DNA from: Streptococcus sanguinis | Lineage (GTDB): Bacteria > Bacillota > Bacilli > Lactobacillales > Streptococcaceae | Direction: 5' to 3' | Length of the DNA: 64,000 nt | Assembly (NCBI RefSeq): GCF_900635155.1 | Contig: NZ_LR134002.1 | Location: 806,001 to 870,000, forward strand | Shown here: in pieces, positions 10,731 through 20,321 of the stretch | Numbering within the stretch: position 1 is the first letter of the stretch | How the letters are laid out: every line of letters starts with the position of its first letter | Notes under the pieces: model-generated | Told to the model about the DNA's origin: nothing | Databases searched by the model: none | Seen by the model: only the letters and a program-made list of their open reading frames with translations | Made by a program: the position numbers and the translations under genes

Positions 10731-11443
10731 AAGTTTTAATGATAATTCCTGCTTATAATGAGGAAGAAAGTATTTTAAATACGGTTATGAGCATTGTAGA
10801 ATATCGAAAGAAAGTTGATTTTGACTTAGACTACGTAGTTATCAATGATGGGTCAGTTGACAGAACCAAGGAGATTTTGGACAGTCATCATCTGAATGCT
10901 ATTCATTTGGTTATGAATTTAGGAATTGGTGGAGCTGTTCAGACGGGCTATAAGTATGCTCTTGAGAAGGATTATGATGTGGCCGTACAGTTTGATGGAG
11001 ACGGTCAGCATGATATTGAGTCGCTGGATGCTTTGCTGGAGCCTATTCGTCATCAGAAGGCGGATTTGGTTGTTGGTTCTCGTTTTATCGGTGACAAGTC
11101 TTCGGAGTTTCAGACGACTTTTATGCGTCGATTTGGCATTAACATTATTTCAGCTTTTATTAAATTAACAACTGGTACAAGGATTTTGGATACCACATCA
11201 GGCTATCGTTTGGCTAATCGAGACATTATTCGACAATTCGCTGCGCGATATCCTATCAAGTATCCTGAGCCAGAATCAATCGTCCATATCTTGAAGCGGA
11301 AATATAAAGTGGTGGAAGCACCAGCCAATATGTTTGAACGTGCAGGAGGAGTCTCTTCGATTACTCCGATCAAGTCCATTCGCTATATGATTGAAGTTTG
11401 TTCTTCGATCTTGATTGCTGCTTTTATGAAAGAGAGTGAATAA
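10727..11443 (+). CDS. DPM1/GacI-like GT2 enzyme, probable polyprenyl-phosphate sugar synthase
   Basis: This 238-residue GT2 protein of the dolichol-phosphate-mannose-synthase type has IPAYNEEESI at the N-terminus, INDGSVDRT, and QFDGDGQHD as the metal site. Enzymes of this type transfer a sugar from a nucleotide donor to a lipid phosphate. Next to a DUF2304 membrane protein, the pair corresponds to GacI-GacJ of group A Streptococcus, which make undecaprenyl-phosphate-GlcNAc for side-chain decoration. The identity of the sugar here is inference. The start codon is TTG at 10727, overlapping the previous stop as TTGA, with AAGGGAAG upstream, so translation is probably coupled. Confidence 0.78.
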   Translation: MKVLMIIPAYNEEESILNTVMSIVEYRKKVDFDLDYVVINDGSVDRTKEILDSHHLNAIHLVMNLGIGGAVQTGYKYALEKDYDVAVQFDGDGQHDIESLDALLEPIRHQKADLVVGSRFIGDKSSEFQTTFMRRFGINIISAFIKLTTGTRILDTTSGYRLANRDIIRQFAARYPIKYPEPESIVHILKRKYKVVEAPANMFERAGGVSSITPIKSIRYMIEVCSSILIAAFMKESE

Positions 11444-11802
11444 TGTCCATTTTGTCTATTGTTATGCTAGTGGCTTCAGTTCTATTCCTGTATTTTGTCT
11501 TTCGGAATATCAATCAAAACAATATTTTGTTTGAGCAAGCCTTTATGTGGATTATTATTGGCTTTGTACTGATTGTTATCTCTATTTTTGATTGGATTCC
11601 AGTTTCGATTGCCAAATTATTAGGCTTTGAGCTGACATCGAACTTTGTCATGTCCTTAGCTATCTTTTTCCTGCTGGTTATTGTTTTTTTACATACTATT
11701 TCCATTTCCAAGCAAAAGGAGCAAATCAAGCAGTTGGTGCAAGAACTGTCCATCATGAAGCGAAGAATGTCTAAGTTAGAGAGTGAAGAAGATGAAAAAT
11801 AA
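11443..11802 (+). CDS. DUF2304 (GacJ-like) small membrane protein
   Basis: This 119-residue protein has about three hydrophobic helices (residues 2-18, 27-47 and 62-82) and ends in a charged, probably coiled-coil tail rich in Lys, Gln and Glu. This is the DUF2304 layout. In group A Streptococcus the DUF2304 protein GacJ partners the lipid-phosphate sugar synthase GacI and raises its activity. The start overlaps the preceding stop as TAATG, so the two are translationally coupled, which supports a complex. Its own stop overlaps the next gene by 11 nt. The role is assigned from family and neighbourhood. Confidence 0.78.
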   Translation: MSILSIVMLVASVLFLYFVFRNINQNNILFEQAFMWIIIGFVLIVISIFDWIPVSIAKLLGFELTSNFVMSLAIFFLLVIVFLHTISISKQKEQIKQLVQELSIMKRRMSKLESEEDEK

Positions 11803-12571
11803 CCATACCTGGGTGATTTGTGCCTATGGCGAAAGTGAATTTTTGGAAGCATGTATCCTGTCTTTGCAAGCTCAAACCTTGCCATCAAAGATTATTTGCT
11901 ATAGCTCAACACCGTTGGATTCAATCAAGCAGTTGTGCCAGAAGTACGGTGTTCCTTTTTATACGAAAGAAGGCGGTGGTATCGGTAAGGACTGGAACAA
12001 TGCCCTTTCTTTTGTTGAGACGGCTTATACTACCATTGCCCACCAGGATGACTATTATGAGCCAACTTATCTAGAAGCGGTGATGCAGAAGATAGAGCAG
12101 TCTAAGGACATTCTCATTGCCTATACAGACTACTTTGAAGAGAAAAATGGAGTCAAAATTCCGGCTAATACCAATCTGAAAATCAAGACTCTCATGCTTA
12201 AAACATTGAATCTAATGCCAGCCAGCCGTTTTTGGAGAAATCGGGTCCTGGCTTTTGGCAATCCCATTTCCTGTCCGGCGGTGACTTACAACTTAGAGGC
12301 ATTAAGCGATTTCCAATTTGATGAGGAAATGCGCGTGAGTCTGGATTGGTACGCTTGGTACAAGATTAGCGCCTATAAGGGTCGCTTTGCTTATATTTCT
12401 GAGAAGCTTATGTGCCACCGGATTCATGGAGAGTCTGAAACAACCAAGACTATTTCAGATAATACGCGGACCAAAGAAGACTTGTTCATGTATCAACTTT
12501 TCTGGCCTAAGTGGGTTGCTCATCTGATAAATAAAGCATACATGAAGAGTCAAGATGCTAACTCAAACTAA
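11792..12571 (+). CDS. GT2-like glycosyltransferase
   Basis: This 259-residue soluble protein resembles GT2 enzymes. The N-terminus WVICAYGESEFLEACILSL is the usual first strand and helix, HQDDYYEPTYLEA is the DxD region near residue 90, and LDWYAWY in the C-terminal half holds a likely catalytic acid. The first acidic motif is weak, replaced by SSTPLD. I choose the ATG at 11792; a GTG at 11783 is also in frame. The start lies inside the end of the preceding gene. Target and donor are unknown. Confidence 0.72.
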   Translation: MKNNHTWVICAYGESEFLEACILSLQAQTLPSKIICYSSTPLDSIKQLCQKYGVPFYTKEGGGIGKDWNNALSFVETAYTTIAHQDDYYEPTYLEAVMQKIEQSKDILIAYTDYFEEKNGVKIPANTNLKIKTLMLKTLNLMPASRFWRNRVLAFGNPISCPAVTYNLEALSDFQFDEEMRVSLDWYAWYKISAYKGRFAYISEKLMCHRIHGESETTKTISDNTRTKEDLFMYQLFWPKWVAHLINKAYMKSQDANSN

Positions 12572-12595
12572 TAGAGTTATTTACAAGGAAAGTAT

Positions 12596-15577
12596 ATGAA
12601 AGATTTAATATCTGTTGTTGTAACTTGTTACAACCATCAAGATTATATTGAACAGTGTTTGCGCAGTATTTTTGCTCAGACCTATCGAAATATTGAGTTA
12701 CTGGTACTGGATGATGGCTCCTCTGATCATTCTGCTGAAATCATAGAGGCTGTCTTGGCGGATTCCCCTTTTCCGACGAGGTTTGAAAGCCATGAAAATA
12801 TGGGGGTTGTTAAGACAAGAAACAAGGCTTTGCAGCAAATTCAAGGCACTTATTTTATTTTTGTGGATAGTGACGATTTTCTGGATTCGGACTATATTGA
12901 GAGCTTCTACACAAGCATGGTGCAAGAGGAGGCAGATATTGTCTATTGTGATTTGTATGACCCTGATAAAAAGGAAGTTTACCTTAAATCACGGCCCTAT
13001 GACAAGCTAGCTTTCTTAACGGAGAATTATATTTCAAACTGTTCCCTCATTCGTCGTTCGGTTGCTGATGGTATTTATTATGATGAAGCGCTGAATCGTG
13101 AAAAACTGGAGGACTATGATTTTCTTTTAAACTTAATTATCAATCAAGGCGCGAAACCAGTTTATGATGCAAAAACAAAGCTGAATTACCGGGTCTTTGA
13201 TAAGGAGTCAATCTCTAAACGGGATTCTACGAGATATCATTACGAAATGTATCTGAAAATCCTGCGTAAGTATGTGAGACAGATACCAGATGATATTTAC
13301 CAAGCTCTGGGCAAGAACATATTTACACTGGAAGGTCGTTTGGATGAGCTGATTCAGCATATGGATAAAGTGAGCGACTATGTTCTTGAACTGCAGGAGG
13401 ATCAGCGGCTATTACATAAAAATCTAGATTCCTTGAAATCCAGACTGAGAACGATAAAAGAACAGCGAGATGATGCTATTCAGGAGCAGTTTCGTATTCG
13501 CCGATCTATTTCCTACCGATTGGGAAATGGCTTGATTACGCCATTGAAACGTCTGGCTCGATTAGTCAAAAATCCTCGCAGCATCAAAGTTGTTTTAAGT
13601 CGGATTAAGCAACAGCTGGTTCGTCTAAAACGTAACGCTAAGTCTCCTAAGGTTTATTACTATCAAAGGCTGCGGAATTCTCAAAGGGAAAAAGCTTTAG
13701 CTTCAGTTTCAAGTGGCGAAAAAGTCTTAGTCTATGTCATTTTTGAATCCGAGCCACGCTTGCAGCAGTATAAGACTATCTTTTTAGAAAAGTTAGCAGC
13801 TTTGGCTGATAAGACTCTCATCGTCGTTAACGGCGGACTGGCTGAAGAGGATTTAGAAACTTTAGAGCAGTATGGGCAAGTCTTGGTGCGGGATAATAGT
13901 GGCTATGATACGGCAGCTTTTCGTGAAGGCATTCTTTCCTTAGGAAAGGAAACGCTGCAGCATTGTTCTCAGCTGATGCTCGTCAATGACACCAATATCG
14001 GACCTATGAGTGATTTGGCGGCTGTCTTTCAAACCATGGCTGGCAGAAATCTTGACTTTTGGGGAATTTCCTTTGGAGAAACCCAGGAAGATATCACTGG
14101 ATTTAACCGCTATGGCTACATTCCCAATCACCTACAGTCTTATTTTTTGGTGATTGAACCTTTGCTGCTTCAGTCCGAAGAATTCTACGACTATTGGCAA
14201 GTGCTGACTGACACGGATTCAAGGGAAGAGGCTATCGGAAAACATGAAACGACTTTTACAAAGTACTTTGCTGACTTGGGCTATCGTTACGATGCCTTGG
14301 TTCACGAAAATCGGGATTCGGCTATGTATATTCATCCATTAAGGATGTTAAAGGCCGGTAGTCCTCTGATTAAGTATACTTCTTTGAAGAATTATGATGA
14401 TCAGCAGTTTTTATGGCAAGGTCTGGAAAGAGAGTCGGAAGTCCCTGATTTGTTGGATTATGTCCGGGAGAAGACAGACTACCCAGTGGAGATTCTTGAG
14501 AACATCGTTCAAAAATTCAAAGATGTGCCTCGTGATCAATATATTCTCATCATTGACGGTGTAGAGAACATCATTCCGCAGTGTACGCGCTACCGTGTGC
14601 TCAATAAGGCAGAGCAGCTTAGAAAGAATGGCTTTGCTGTGAAAGTGGTTAATGCGTCTGAGTTTAGTCTGGCTCAGGCCCAGTATGCCAGCCACATCAT
14701 TATCTACCGCGCTCCTTGGTCCGCCCAGCTCCAGATTTTATGTGATTTGGCTCGGGAGGAGCATAAGCCAGTCTATTTTGATATTGATGATTTGGTCTTT
14801 GATACCCTTTATACGGACCAGCTGAGCTATACACAGGGCTTATCTGAGAAGGAAAAGGGCAATTACGATGCTGGAGTGAAGAATTATGGGAAAATGCTGG
14901 CGGCTTGTGATGGGGCGATTACCTCCACGACTCAGTTAAAAGAGGAATTGCTCAAATACAAGGACTCAGTCCTACTGAATCGTAATCTGGCGTCCAGCGA
15001 ATTGATTGCGGTTAGCTCGCAGTTTTTGAAGGAAGACTTTGGTGCAGACGACAGAATCAAAATCGGTTATTTCTCTGGCTCCATCAGCCACAATGAAAAT
15101 TTTGAGCTCATCAAGCCGGCTATCAAAGAAGTCCTGGACAACTACCCAACTGTGGAGCTTCATATTGTAGGGCACTTGGATATCCCGCAGGATATGAAGC
15201 AATATACCCAGCGTATTGTCGTCCATGAGTATGTGGACTGGAAGACCTTGCCTCAGTTGATTGGTCAGGTTGATATTAATCTGGCTCCACTGGTTGACTC
15301 AGTCTTTAATCGGGCCAAGTCAGAAATCAAGTGGATAGAAGCAGCTCTAGTCAAGGTGCCAACGATTGCCAGTCATATCGGTGCTTTTTCTGATATGATG
15401 ATTGACGGTCAGACGGGACTTTTGGTTAAAGATAGTGAATGGAAAGAAAAGCTGAAAAGCCTGATTCTTTCTGCGGATTTACGCAGAGAACTAGCTGAGA
15501 ACGCCTACGCTTTTGTATTAGAAAATTGCAGTTTAGATAAAAAAGATGAAATGGTGACTTATTTTGAAAAGAAATAA
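12596..15577 (+). CDS. Three-module glycosyltransferase: GT2, coiled coil, RgpF domain, GT4-like
   Basis: This 993-residue protein contains what are usually separate enzymes. Residues 1-230 are a GT2 domain (VVVTCYNHQDYI, LDDGSSDH, FVDSDDF). Residues about 240-310 are a Leu/Lys/Glu-rich coiled coil. Residues about 375-610 match the RgpF rhamnosyltransferase domain, with VNDTNIGPM and FWGISFGE like the NDTCFGPL and FWGMTNF of RgpF downstream. Residues about 645-990 look like a GT-B/GT4 domain (IGYFSGSISHNENF, ELHIVGH). It probably adds several sugars, rhamnose among them, in one polypeptide; the exact linkages are unknown. The start codon follows AAGGAAAG. Its end overlaps the next gene by 14 nt. 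Confidence 0.8.
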   Translation: MKDLISVVVTCYNHQDYIEQCLRSIFAQTYRNIELLVLDDGSSDHSAEIIEAVLADSPFPTRFESHENMGVVKTRNKALQQIQGTYFIFVDSDDFLDSDYIESFYTSMVQEEADIVYCDLYDPDKKEVYLKSRPYDKLAFLTENYISNCSLIRRSVADGIYYDEALNREKLEDYDFLLNLIINQGAKPVYDAKTKLNYRVFDKESISKRDSTRYHYEMYLKILRKYVRQIPDDIYQALGKNIFTLEGRLDELIQHMDKVSDYVLELQEDQRLLHKNLDSLKSRLRTIKEQRDDAIQEQFRIRRSISYRLGNGLITPLKRLARLVKNPRSIKVVLSRIKQQLVRLKRNAKSPKVYYYQRLRNSQREKALASVSSGEKVLVYVIFESEPRLQQYKTIFLEKLAALADKTLIVVNGGLAEEDLETLEQYGQVLVRDNSGYDTAAFREGILSLGKETLQHCSQLMLVNDTNIGPMSDLAAVFQTMAGRNLDFWGISFGETQEDITGFNRYGYIPNHLQSYFLVIEPLLLQSEEFYDYWQVLTDTDSREEAIGKHETTFTKYFADLGYRYDALVHENRDSAMYIHPLRMLKAGSPLIKYTSLKNYDDQQFLWQGLERESEVPDLLDYVREKTDYPVEILENIVQKFKDVPRDQYILIIDGVENIIPQCTRYRVLNKAEQLRKNGFAVKVVNASEFSLAQAQYASHIIIYRAPWSAQLQILCDLAREEHKPVYFDIDDLVFDTLYTDQLSYTQGLSEKEKGNYDAGVKNYGKMLAACDGAITSTTQLKEELLKYKDSVLLNRNLASSELIAVSSQFLKEDFGADDRIKIGYFSGSISHNENFELIKPAIKEVLDNYPTVELHIVGHLDIPQDMKQYTQRIVVHEYVDWKTLPQLIGQVDINLAPLVDSVFNRAKSEIKWIEAALVKVPTIASHIGAFSDMMIDGQTGLLVKDSEWKEKLKSLILSADLRRELAENAYAFVLENCSLDKKDEMVTYFEKK

Positions 15578-16871
15578 AGAAGTAAAAGTCGAGAATATTT
15601 TCCTATTATTGGCAAGTATCTTTGTCTTGACTTTTATGATTGCACAGCCGATTAATCGGGTGCCTGATGAGACAAATCACGCTCGTATGACATGGGAGAT
15701 CTTCCATAAACCGACCAGTCGAACATATAAATGGATGGACAAAATCCCCTCCACACCGAATGTTTCTCCGGCAGAGTACAAGCAGCTGTTCTCAGAGAAG
15801 ATAGATCTGGCGCAAGAAGAGTTTACCTTTGGCTTTAATCTCAAGGCTATCTCTTTCCTGCCTCAGCTGCTAGGTATGACCTTGGGAAGCTTGCTTTATC
15901 CGTCAGTAGGCTTCATCATGATGCTGGGGCGGCTCTTTAATGCTTTGGCATATATCTTCGGGGTTTATCTGCTGATTAAATACTTCAAATATGGCAAAAA
16001 AGCTCTACTTTTCCTATCTCTTTTGCCTATTATGGTCCAGCAGGCTGCTTCTCTCTCTTACGATGTGATGAACTACCTGGAAATTATGTTGGCGATTGGC
16101 TTTTTGACCAATATTGCCTACTATAAGAAATTTACCAATAGAAATCTACTAGAGCTTTTGGTAATTTCTATAGGCCTCTTTGTCACCAAACCGAATAATG
16201 TCCTTTTATTAGGCTTGGTGCCTTTTGTTGATTTTGAGTTTGAAGGATTCCTTGCGGTTCTGAACAAGCCTTTTGTTGCAACCAAAGCTTTTGTAGCTCG
16301 TTATCGCATTATATTTTATATACTTGGCTTTGCAGCTTTCTTTCTTGCCCTGCATTTGGCTTTTCGCAATCAGGGTGGGCTCTTGTACTATGGCCAAGTT
16401 TTGCTGAATACGCTCTTTAAGCAAAGTGCTAATGGTGACTTGAATACCATTTTGACAATCGGTATGTTTGGCTTTTTGGGGAATTTTACTATCCAGCTGC
16501 CGCTTTGGCTGATTTTTATAGATGTGGCAGTTTTGGCGCTTATCTTTTTGCAGTCGCAGAAAGATTTTATGACCAAGGGCTACACAGTCATGTCGCGTTA
16601 TCTGTTTCTGGTTCAAGTGATTGCTGTTGTGTCGATTATGTATCTGCAGTGGACGCCCATCGTCCTAGGTAAAGGTGCCATGATATCGGTTGGTGCTCAG
16701 GGACGTTATTTTACCCCCTTCTTGATTTTACTGTTACCAACTGTTGCTAATCTAGGAACCTTGGACATTAAAGACAGAGTGGTGAATCGAATGATGGTTG
16801 GGACTCTGGTAGCTAACTTCTTGGTTTCCCTCTACTTGATGGTGCCCTTTTATTGGAATGTATTAGGATAA
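15564..16871 (+). CDS. DUF2142 polytopic membrane protein, probable GT-C-like transferase
   Basis: This 435-residue integral membrane protein has about ten hydrophobic helices and one large extracytoplasmic loop after the first helix (residues 30-95) that contains RVPDETNHARM, an acidic motif like the Asp/Glu signature of GT-C enzymes. DUF2142 proteins occur in streptococcal surface-polysaccharide loci. By analogy with GacL it could attach flipped lipid-linked sugars to the polymer outside the membrane (inference). The start is a TTG at 15564 inside the end of the preceding gene, with no better start nearby, indicating translational coupling. Confidence 0.7.
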   Translation: MKRNKEVKVENIFLLLASIFVLTFMIAQPINRVPDETNHARMTWEIFHKPTSRTYKWMDKIPSTPNVSPAEYKQLFSEKIDLAQEEFTFGFNLKAISFLPQLLGMTLGSLLYPSVGFIMMLGRLFNALAYIFGVYLLIKYFKYGKKALLFLSLLPIMVQQAASLSYDVMNYLEIMLAIGFLTNIAYYKKFTNRNLLELLVISIGLFVTKPNNVLLLGLVPFVDFEFEGFLAVLNKPFVATKAFVARYRIIFYILGFAAFFLALHLAFRNQGGLLYYGQVLLNTLFKQSANGDLNTILTIGMFGFLGNFTIQLPLWLIFIDVAVLALIFLQSQKDFMTKGYTVMSRYLFLVQVIAVVSIMYLQWTPIVLGKGAMISVGAQGRYFTPFLILLLPTVANLGTLDIKDRVVNRMMVGTLVANFLVSLYLMVPFYWNVLG

Positions 16872-16874
16872 GCT

Positions 16875-18122
16875 ATGAAAAAAAAAATATTATTTATTTC
16901 GCCGACGGGAACGCTAGATAATGGAGCTGAAATCTCTATTGTCAATTTAATGGAATACTTGGTCCAGACGGGCCATCAGCTTATCAATGCGATTCCGGAT
17001 TATCATGTAGCCGTTCAGCAGGACTATATATCCAGCTTGGCAGCCTTGGGTGTTGAGACTATAGCCTTGCCGTCAGTTAAATGGTGGTGGGAGGATGCGC
17101 CAGGTGGCCTGCCAGGTAGTCCTGAGTCTAGAGCTCGCTCTTATCAAGAAAATACCTCAGCGCTCAGAAAGATACTAACGGAGCGAAAGATTGATTTGGT
17201 TGTCACCAATACGGTCAATATGTTTCAAGGAGCAGTGGCAGCTGCCTGCGAGAATGTTCCGCATTTCTGGCTGATTCATGAATTTCCTGACGGAGAGTTT
17301 GGTTACTATAAGGAAAAGCTAGATTTTATCAGTGATTACTCGCAGGAAATATTTGCAGTTAGAGGTGCCTTGCAGAGACAGCTGCAGGATCTGCTGCCAG
17401 ACAGAAAAGTCTTGTCTTTTGCTCCTTTTACGAAAATTCAGCCTACTGATACAGAAGAAAAGGATGGAGCCGAAAGGCGTATTGTGTCAGTTGGACGTTT
17501 GACAGAGCGGAAAAATCAATTAGAATTGATAAAAGCATATAACCAGCTATCTCAGCCAAAACCTGCCTTAGTTTTTATAGGTGCCTGGGATGAGGATTAC
17601 AGAAAAAAATGTGATGCTTATATTTCTGAACATCAAATAGAAAATATTAGTTTCTTGGGGCACAAGGACAATCCTTGGGCAGAGGTGACGGAAGCAGATC
17701 TTGCGGTATTTCCATCTGCGATGGAAACCTTTGGCTTAGTCTATATTGAAGCGATTATGAATGGCCTTCCGACCATTTTGTCGGACAATCCTGGTCATCT
17801 ATCCGCCTATGAAATCTTTGAAGAAGGTCAGCTGTATTCATCTGGCAATATTGAGGAGTTGGCTGATAAGATAAACATTGCCTTGGCAAACTTTGAGAGA
17901 TTAAAAGACCAGTCGGTGGCTAATCTCGGTAAAATCCAAGAGCGCTACACAGTTCAGAGTGTTTACCAAAACTTATTGGATAAGATTGAAAACACTGAAA
18001 TGTACAAGCCTAACTCCTTGCGCCATGTCAAATGCTTATTGGATAAAAATTTACCTTCTCAACCAGCAGGCTCTTTCTTACGCAAAGTGAAAAATAAGTT
18101 GCTTTCCGGCAGAAGAGGTTAA
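16875..18122 (+). CDS. GT4 family glycosyltransferase
   Basis: This 415-residue GT-B retaining glycosyltransferase has the two-Rossmann layout. The N-terminal acceptor domain begins ILFISPTGTLDNGAEIS. The C-terminal donor domain contains SVGRLTERKNQLELIKAY and the E-x7-E motif in METFGLVYIEAIMNGLPT (around residue 290). The extreme C-terminus is basic. It starts 3 nt after the DUF2142 gene and ends the first transcription unit, since a strong hairpin terminator follows. Donor sugar unknown. Confidence 0.82.
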   Translation: MKKKILFISPTGTLDNGAEISIVNLMEYLVQTGHQLINAIPDYHVAVQQDYISSLAALGVETIALPSVKWWWEDAPGGLPGSPESRARSYQENTSALRKILTERKIDLVVTNTVNMFQGAVAAACENVPHFWLIHEFPDGEFGYYKEKLDFISDYSQEIFAVRGALQRQLQDLLPDRKVLSFAPFTKIQPTDTEEKDGAERRIVSVGRLTERKNQLELIKAYNQLSQPKPALVFIGAWDEDYRKKCDAYISEHQIENISFLGHKDNPWAEVTEADLAVFPSAMETFGLVYIEAIMNGLPTILSDNPGHLSAYEIFEEGQLYSSGNIEELADKINIALANFERLKDQSVANLGKIQERYTVQSVYQNLLDKIENTEMYKPNSLRHVKCLLDKNLPSQPAGSFLRKVKNKLLSGRRG

Positions 18123-18128
18123 AGAAAG

Positions 18129-18167
18129 AAAAGGACAAGTGCAGCCGTGGCTCTACCTGTCCTTTTT
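18129..18167 (+). terminator. Terminator separating the two polysaccharide operons
   Basis: A long stem AAAAGGACA...TGTCCTTTT, with a mostly paired inner part AGTGCAGCC/GGCTCTACC, ends in a T-run. It lies between the GT4 gene and rgpA. Confidence 0.8.
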
Positions 18168-18191
18168 GTATTATACAAACACACTAGAAAG

Positions 18192-18200
18192 TGGTATAAT
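18192..18200 (+). promoter_or_regulatory. Extended -10 promoter of the rgp operon
   Basis: TGG-TATAAT lies at 18192-18200, with a poor -35 (TATACA at 18172-18177). The start near 18207 gives a leader of about 29 nt before rgpA. Confidence 0.65.
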
Positions 18201-18235
18201 AGAATGGATTGTAAAATCTTGAATTGAGGGAAATC

Positions 18236-19384
18236 ATGAAACATGTCTTCATCATCGGGAGTCGGGGACTTCCTGCCAAATATGGAGGATTTGAAACCTT
18301 TGTCGAAAAATTGACAGAGCATCAAATCTCTTCTCAAATCCAATATCATGTGGCTTGCTTATCAGATGATGAAGCTTTTCATCATTTTGACTACAAGGGA
18401 GTAGACTGTTTTACAGTCAAGCCACCTAAGCTTGGTCCGGCCCGCGTAATTGCCTATGATATGATGGCTGTCTCCTACGCCCTCAAGTTTGCTAAGAAAG
18501 AGCAGATTGAGCAGCCAATTTTTTACATTCTTGGAAATACGATTGGTGCTTTTATCCTTCCCTTTGCTCGTCGTATCCATCAGGCAGGCGGTCAATTCTT
18601 TATCAATCCTGACGGGTTGGAGTGGAAGCGGGCCAAGTGGTCTAAGCCAGTCCAAGCCTATCTCAAGTATTCTGAGAAGGTCATGACCAAGCATGCGGAC
18701 CTAGTTATCGCAGACAACCAAGGCATCGAAAGCTATATTCAAAAAGCTTATCCTTGGTCTAAAACGACCTGTATCGCTTATGGAACCGACGTTTATCTGT
18801 CTAATCTGACGGAAAATGAAGGCAAGGTCAGGGTCTTCTTTGAAAAGTGGGCCAGTAAGGAAAAAGACTATTACCTCATTGTCGGACGCTTCGTTCCAGA
18901 AAACAACTATGAAACCATCATTCAAGAATTTATGAAATCCAAAACCCAACGTGACTTGCTGATTATCTGCAATCATGAGGGCAATCCCTATTTTGAAGAG
19001 CTTAAGCAGAAAACGGGCTTTGACCGTGATTCTCGCATTAAGTTTGTTGGGACGGTTTATGACCAGAATCTGCTCAAATATATCCGTAATCATGCTTTTG
19101 CATACATACATGGACATGAGGTTGGCGGGACTAATCCGGGACTCTTGGAAGCTCTGGCTCAGACAGATGCCAATCTGGTGCTGGATGTGGACTTTAACCG
19201 TAAGGTGGCAAAAGAAACGGCTCTCTACTGGCAAAAAGAACCCGGCCAGTTGGCCCAGCTGATTGACCGAGTAGATGCTCAGACAAACTTTGCGGAGCTA
19301 GGTCAAGCCGCCAAAGAAAATATGAAAGAAAACTACACCTGGGAAAAAATTGTGGGTGAATACGAGGATTTATTTTTATCATGA
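18236..19384 (+). CDS. rgpA: Rhamnosyltransferase RgpA (DUF1972 plus GT4)
   Basis: This 382-residue cytoplasmic enzyme begins rhamnan assembly on the lipid-linked GlcNAc primer in the streptococcal rhamnose-polysaccharide pathway. The N-terminus FIIGSRGLPAKYGGFETFVE is the DUF1972 signature. The C-terminal half is GT4-like, with IVGRFVPENNYE and HEVGGTNPGLLEAL carrying the donor-site glutamates. The ATG at 18236 is preceded by GAGGGA; an earlier in-frame codon at 18224 is less likely. The stop overlaps rgpB as ATGA. Gene order rgpA-B-C-D-F is diagnostic. The rml genes for dTDP-rhamnose are not in this window. Confidence 0.92.
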   Translation: MKHVFIIGSRGLPAKYGGFETFVEKLTEHQISSQIQYHVACLSDDEAFHHFDYKGVDCFTVKPPKLGPARVIAYDMMAVSYALKFAKKEQIEQPIFYILGNTIGAFILPFARRIHQAGGQFFINPDGLEWKRAKWSKPVQAYLKYSEKVMTKHADLVIADNQGIESYIQKAYPWSKTTCIAYGTDVYLSNLTENEGKVRVFFEKWASKEKDYYLIVGRFVPENNYETIIQEFMKSKTQRDLLIICNHEGNPYFEELKQKTGFDRDSRIKFVGTVYDQNLLKYIRNHAFAYIHGHEVGGTNPGLLEALAQTDANLVLDVDFNRKVAKETALYWQKEPGQLAQLIDRVDAQTNFAELGQAAKENMKENYTWEKIVGEYEDLFLS

Positions 19385-20316
19385 AAGTGACCATTCTTCT
19401 GTCCACCTATAATGGGGAACAGTTTCTGGCCGAGCAGATTAATAGTATTCAAGAGCAGACATATAGGGACTGGCAGCTGCTGATTCGCGATGATGGCTCT
19501 ACAGATGGGACGCGGGCTGTCATCGAAGACTTTTGCCGCAAGGATGACCGCATTTCCTTTATCAATCGGGAAAATCCACAAAATCTAGGTGTCATTCAAA
19601 GTTTTCATAGCCTGCTTCAATACCAAGATTCGGATTTCTATCTCTTTAGTGACCAAGATGACGTTTGGCTGCCAGACAAGATTGCCATGCAATTGGCTGA
19701 GGCAGACAAATATGATAGCAGTCTGCCCTTGCTGGTTTATACTGACTTGAAGGTCGTAGATCAAGAGCTACAGGTCGTTCACGAAAGCATGATTCGCACT
19801 CAGTCGGATCACGCTAATACAGAACTAGTCCAAGAGCTGACGGAGAATACGGTAACGGGCGGTGTTTCTATGATTAATCGCGCCTTGGCCCAACTTTGGA
19901 CTGGGAAGGAAGAGCATGAACTGCTCATGCACGATTGGTATCTGGGCTTGCTGGCTGCGACTTTTGGCAATCTAGTCTATATTGACAAGCCGGGTGAGCT
20001 CTATCGCCAGCATTCGAATAATGTGCTAGGAGCTCGAACGCTCAGAAAACGCGTAAAAAACTGGGTGCGTCCCCATGTTCTTTTCGCCAAATATTGGAAA
20101 TTGATAAAAGACAGTCAGACTCAGGCCAGAAATTTGCTGGTCCTGCCGCTTACTGCTGAAAATAGAGAGTTAATTGAGAACTTTGTGACCATTATGGAGA
20201 TGCCTTTTAAGGAGCGCTGGCGTAGGATTCTCCGATATGGTTACCGTAAAAACCGCACTTTTCATACCCTTGTTTTTACGATCCTCATTCTCACAAAGTT
20301 TGCTTATAAGGAGTAA
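19381..20316 (+). CDS. rgpB: Rhamnosyltransferase RgpB (GT2)
   Basis: This 311-residue GT2 enzyme shows LLSTYNGEQFLAEQINSI, the DDGSTDGT acidic motif, and LFSDQDDVWLPDK with the DxD-like site. LMHDWYLGL near residue 180 carries the probable catalytic acid. RgpB proteins add rhamnose from dTDP-rhamnose in alternation with RgpF during rhamnan elongation. The start overlaps the rgpA stop by 4 nt, so the two are translated together. Length matches RgpB of other streptococci. Confidence 0.92.
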   Translation: MKVTILLSTYNGEQFLAEQINSIQEQTYRDWQLLIRDDGSTDGTRAVIEDFCRKDDRISFINRENPQNLGVIQSFHSLLQYQDSDFYLFSDQDDVWLPDKIAMQLAEADKYDSSLPLLVYTDLKVVDQELQVVHESMIRTQSDHANTELVQELTENTVTGGVSMINRALAQLWTGKEEHELLMHDWYLGLLAATFGNLVYIDKPGELYRQHSNNVLGARTLRKRVKNWVRPHVLFAKYWKLIKDSQTQARNLLVLPLTAENRELIENFVTIMEMPFKERWRRILRYGYRKNRTFHTLVFTILILTKFAYKE

Positions 20317-20321
20317 TATTC

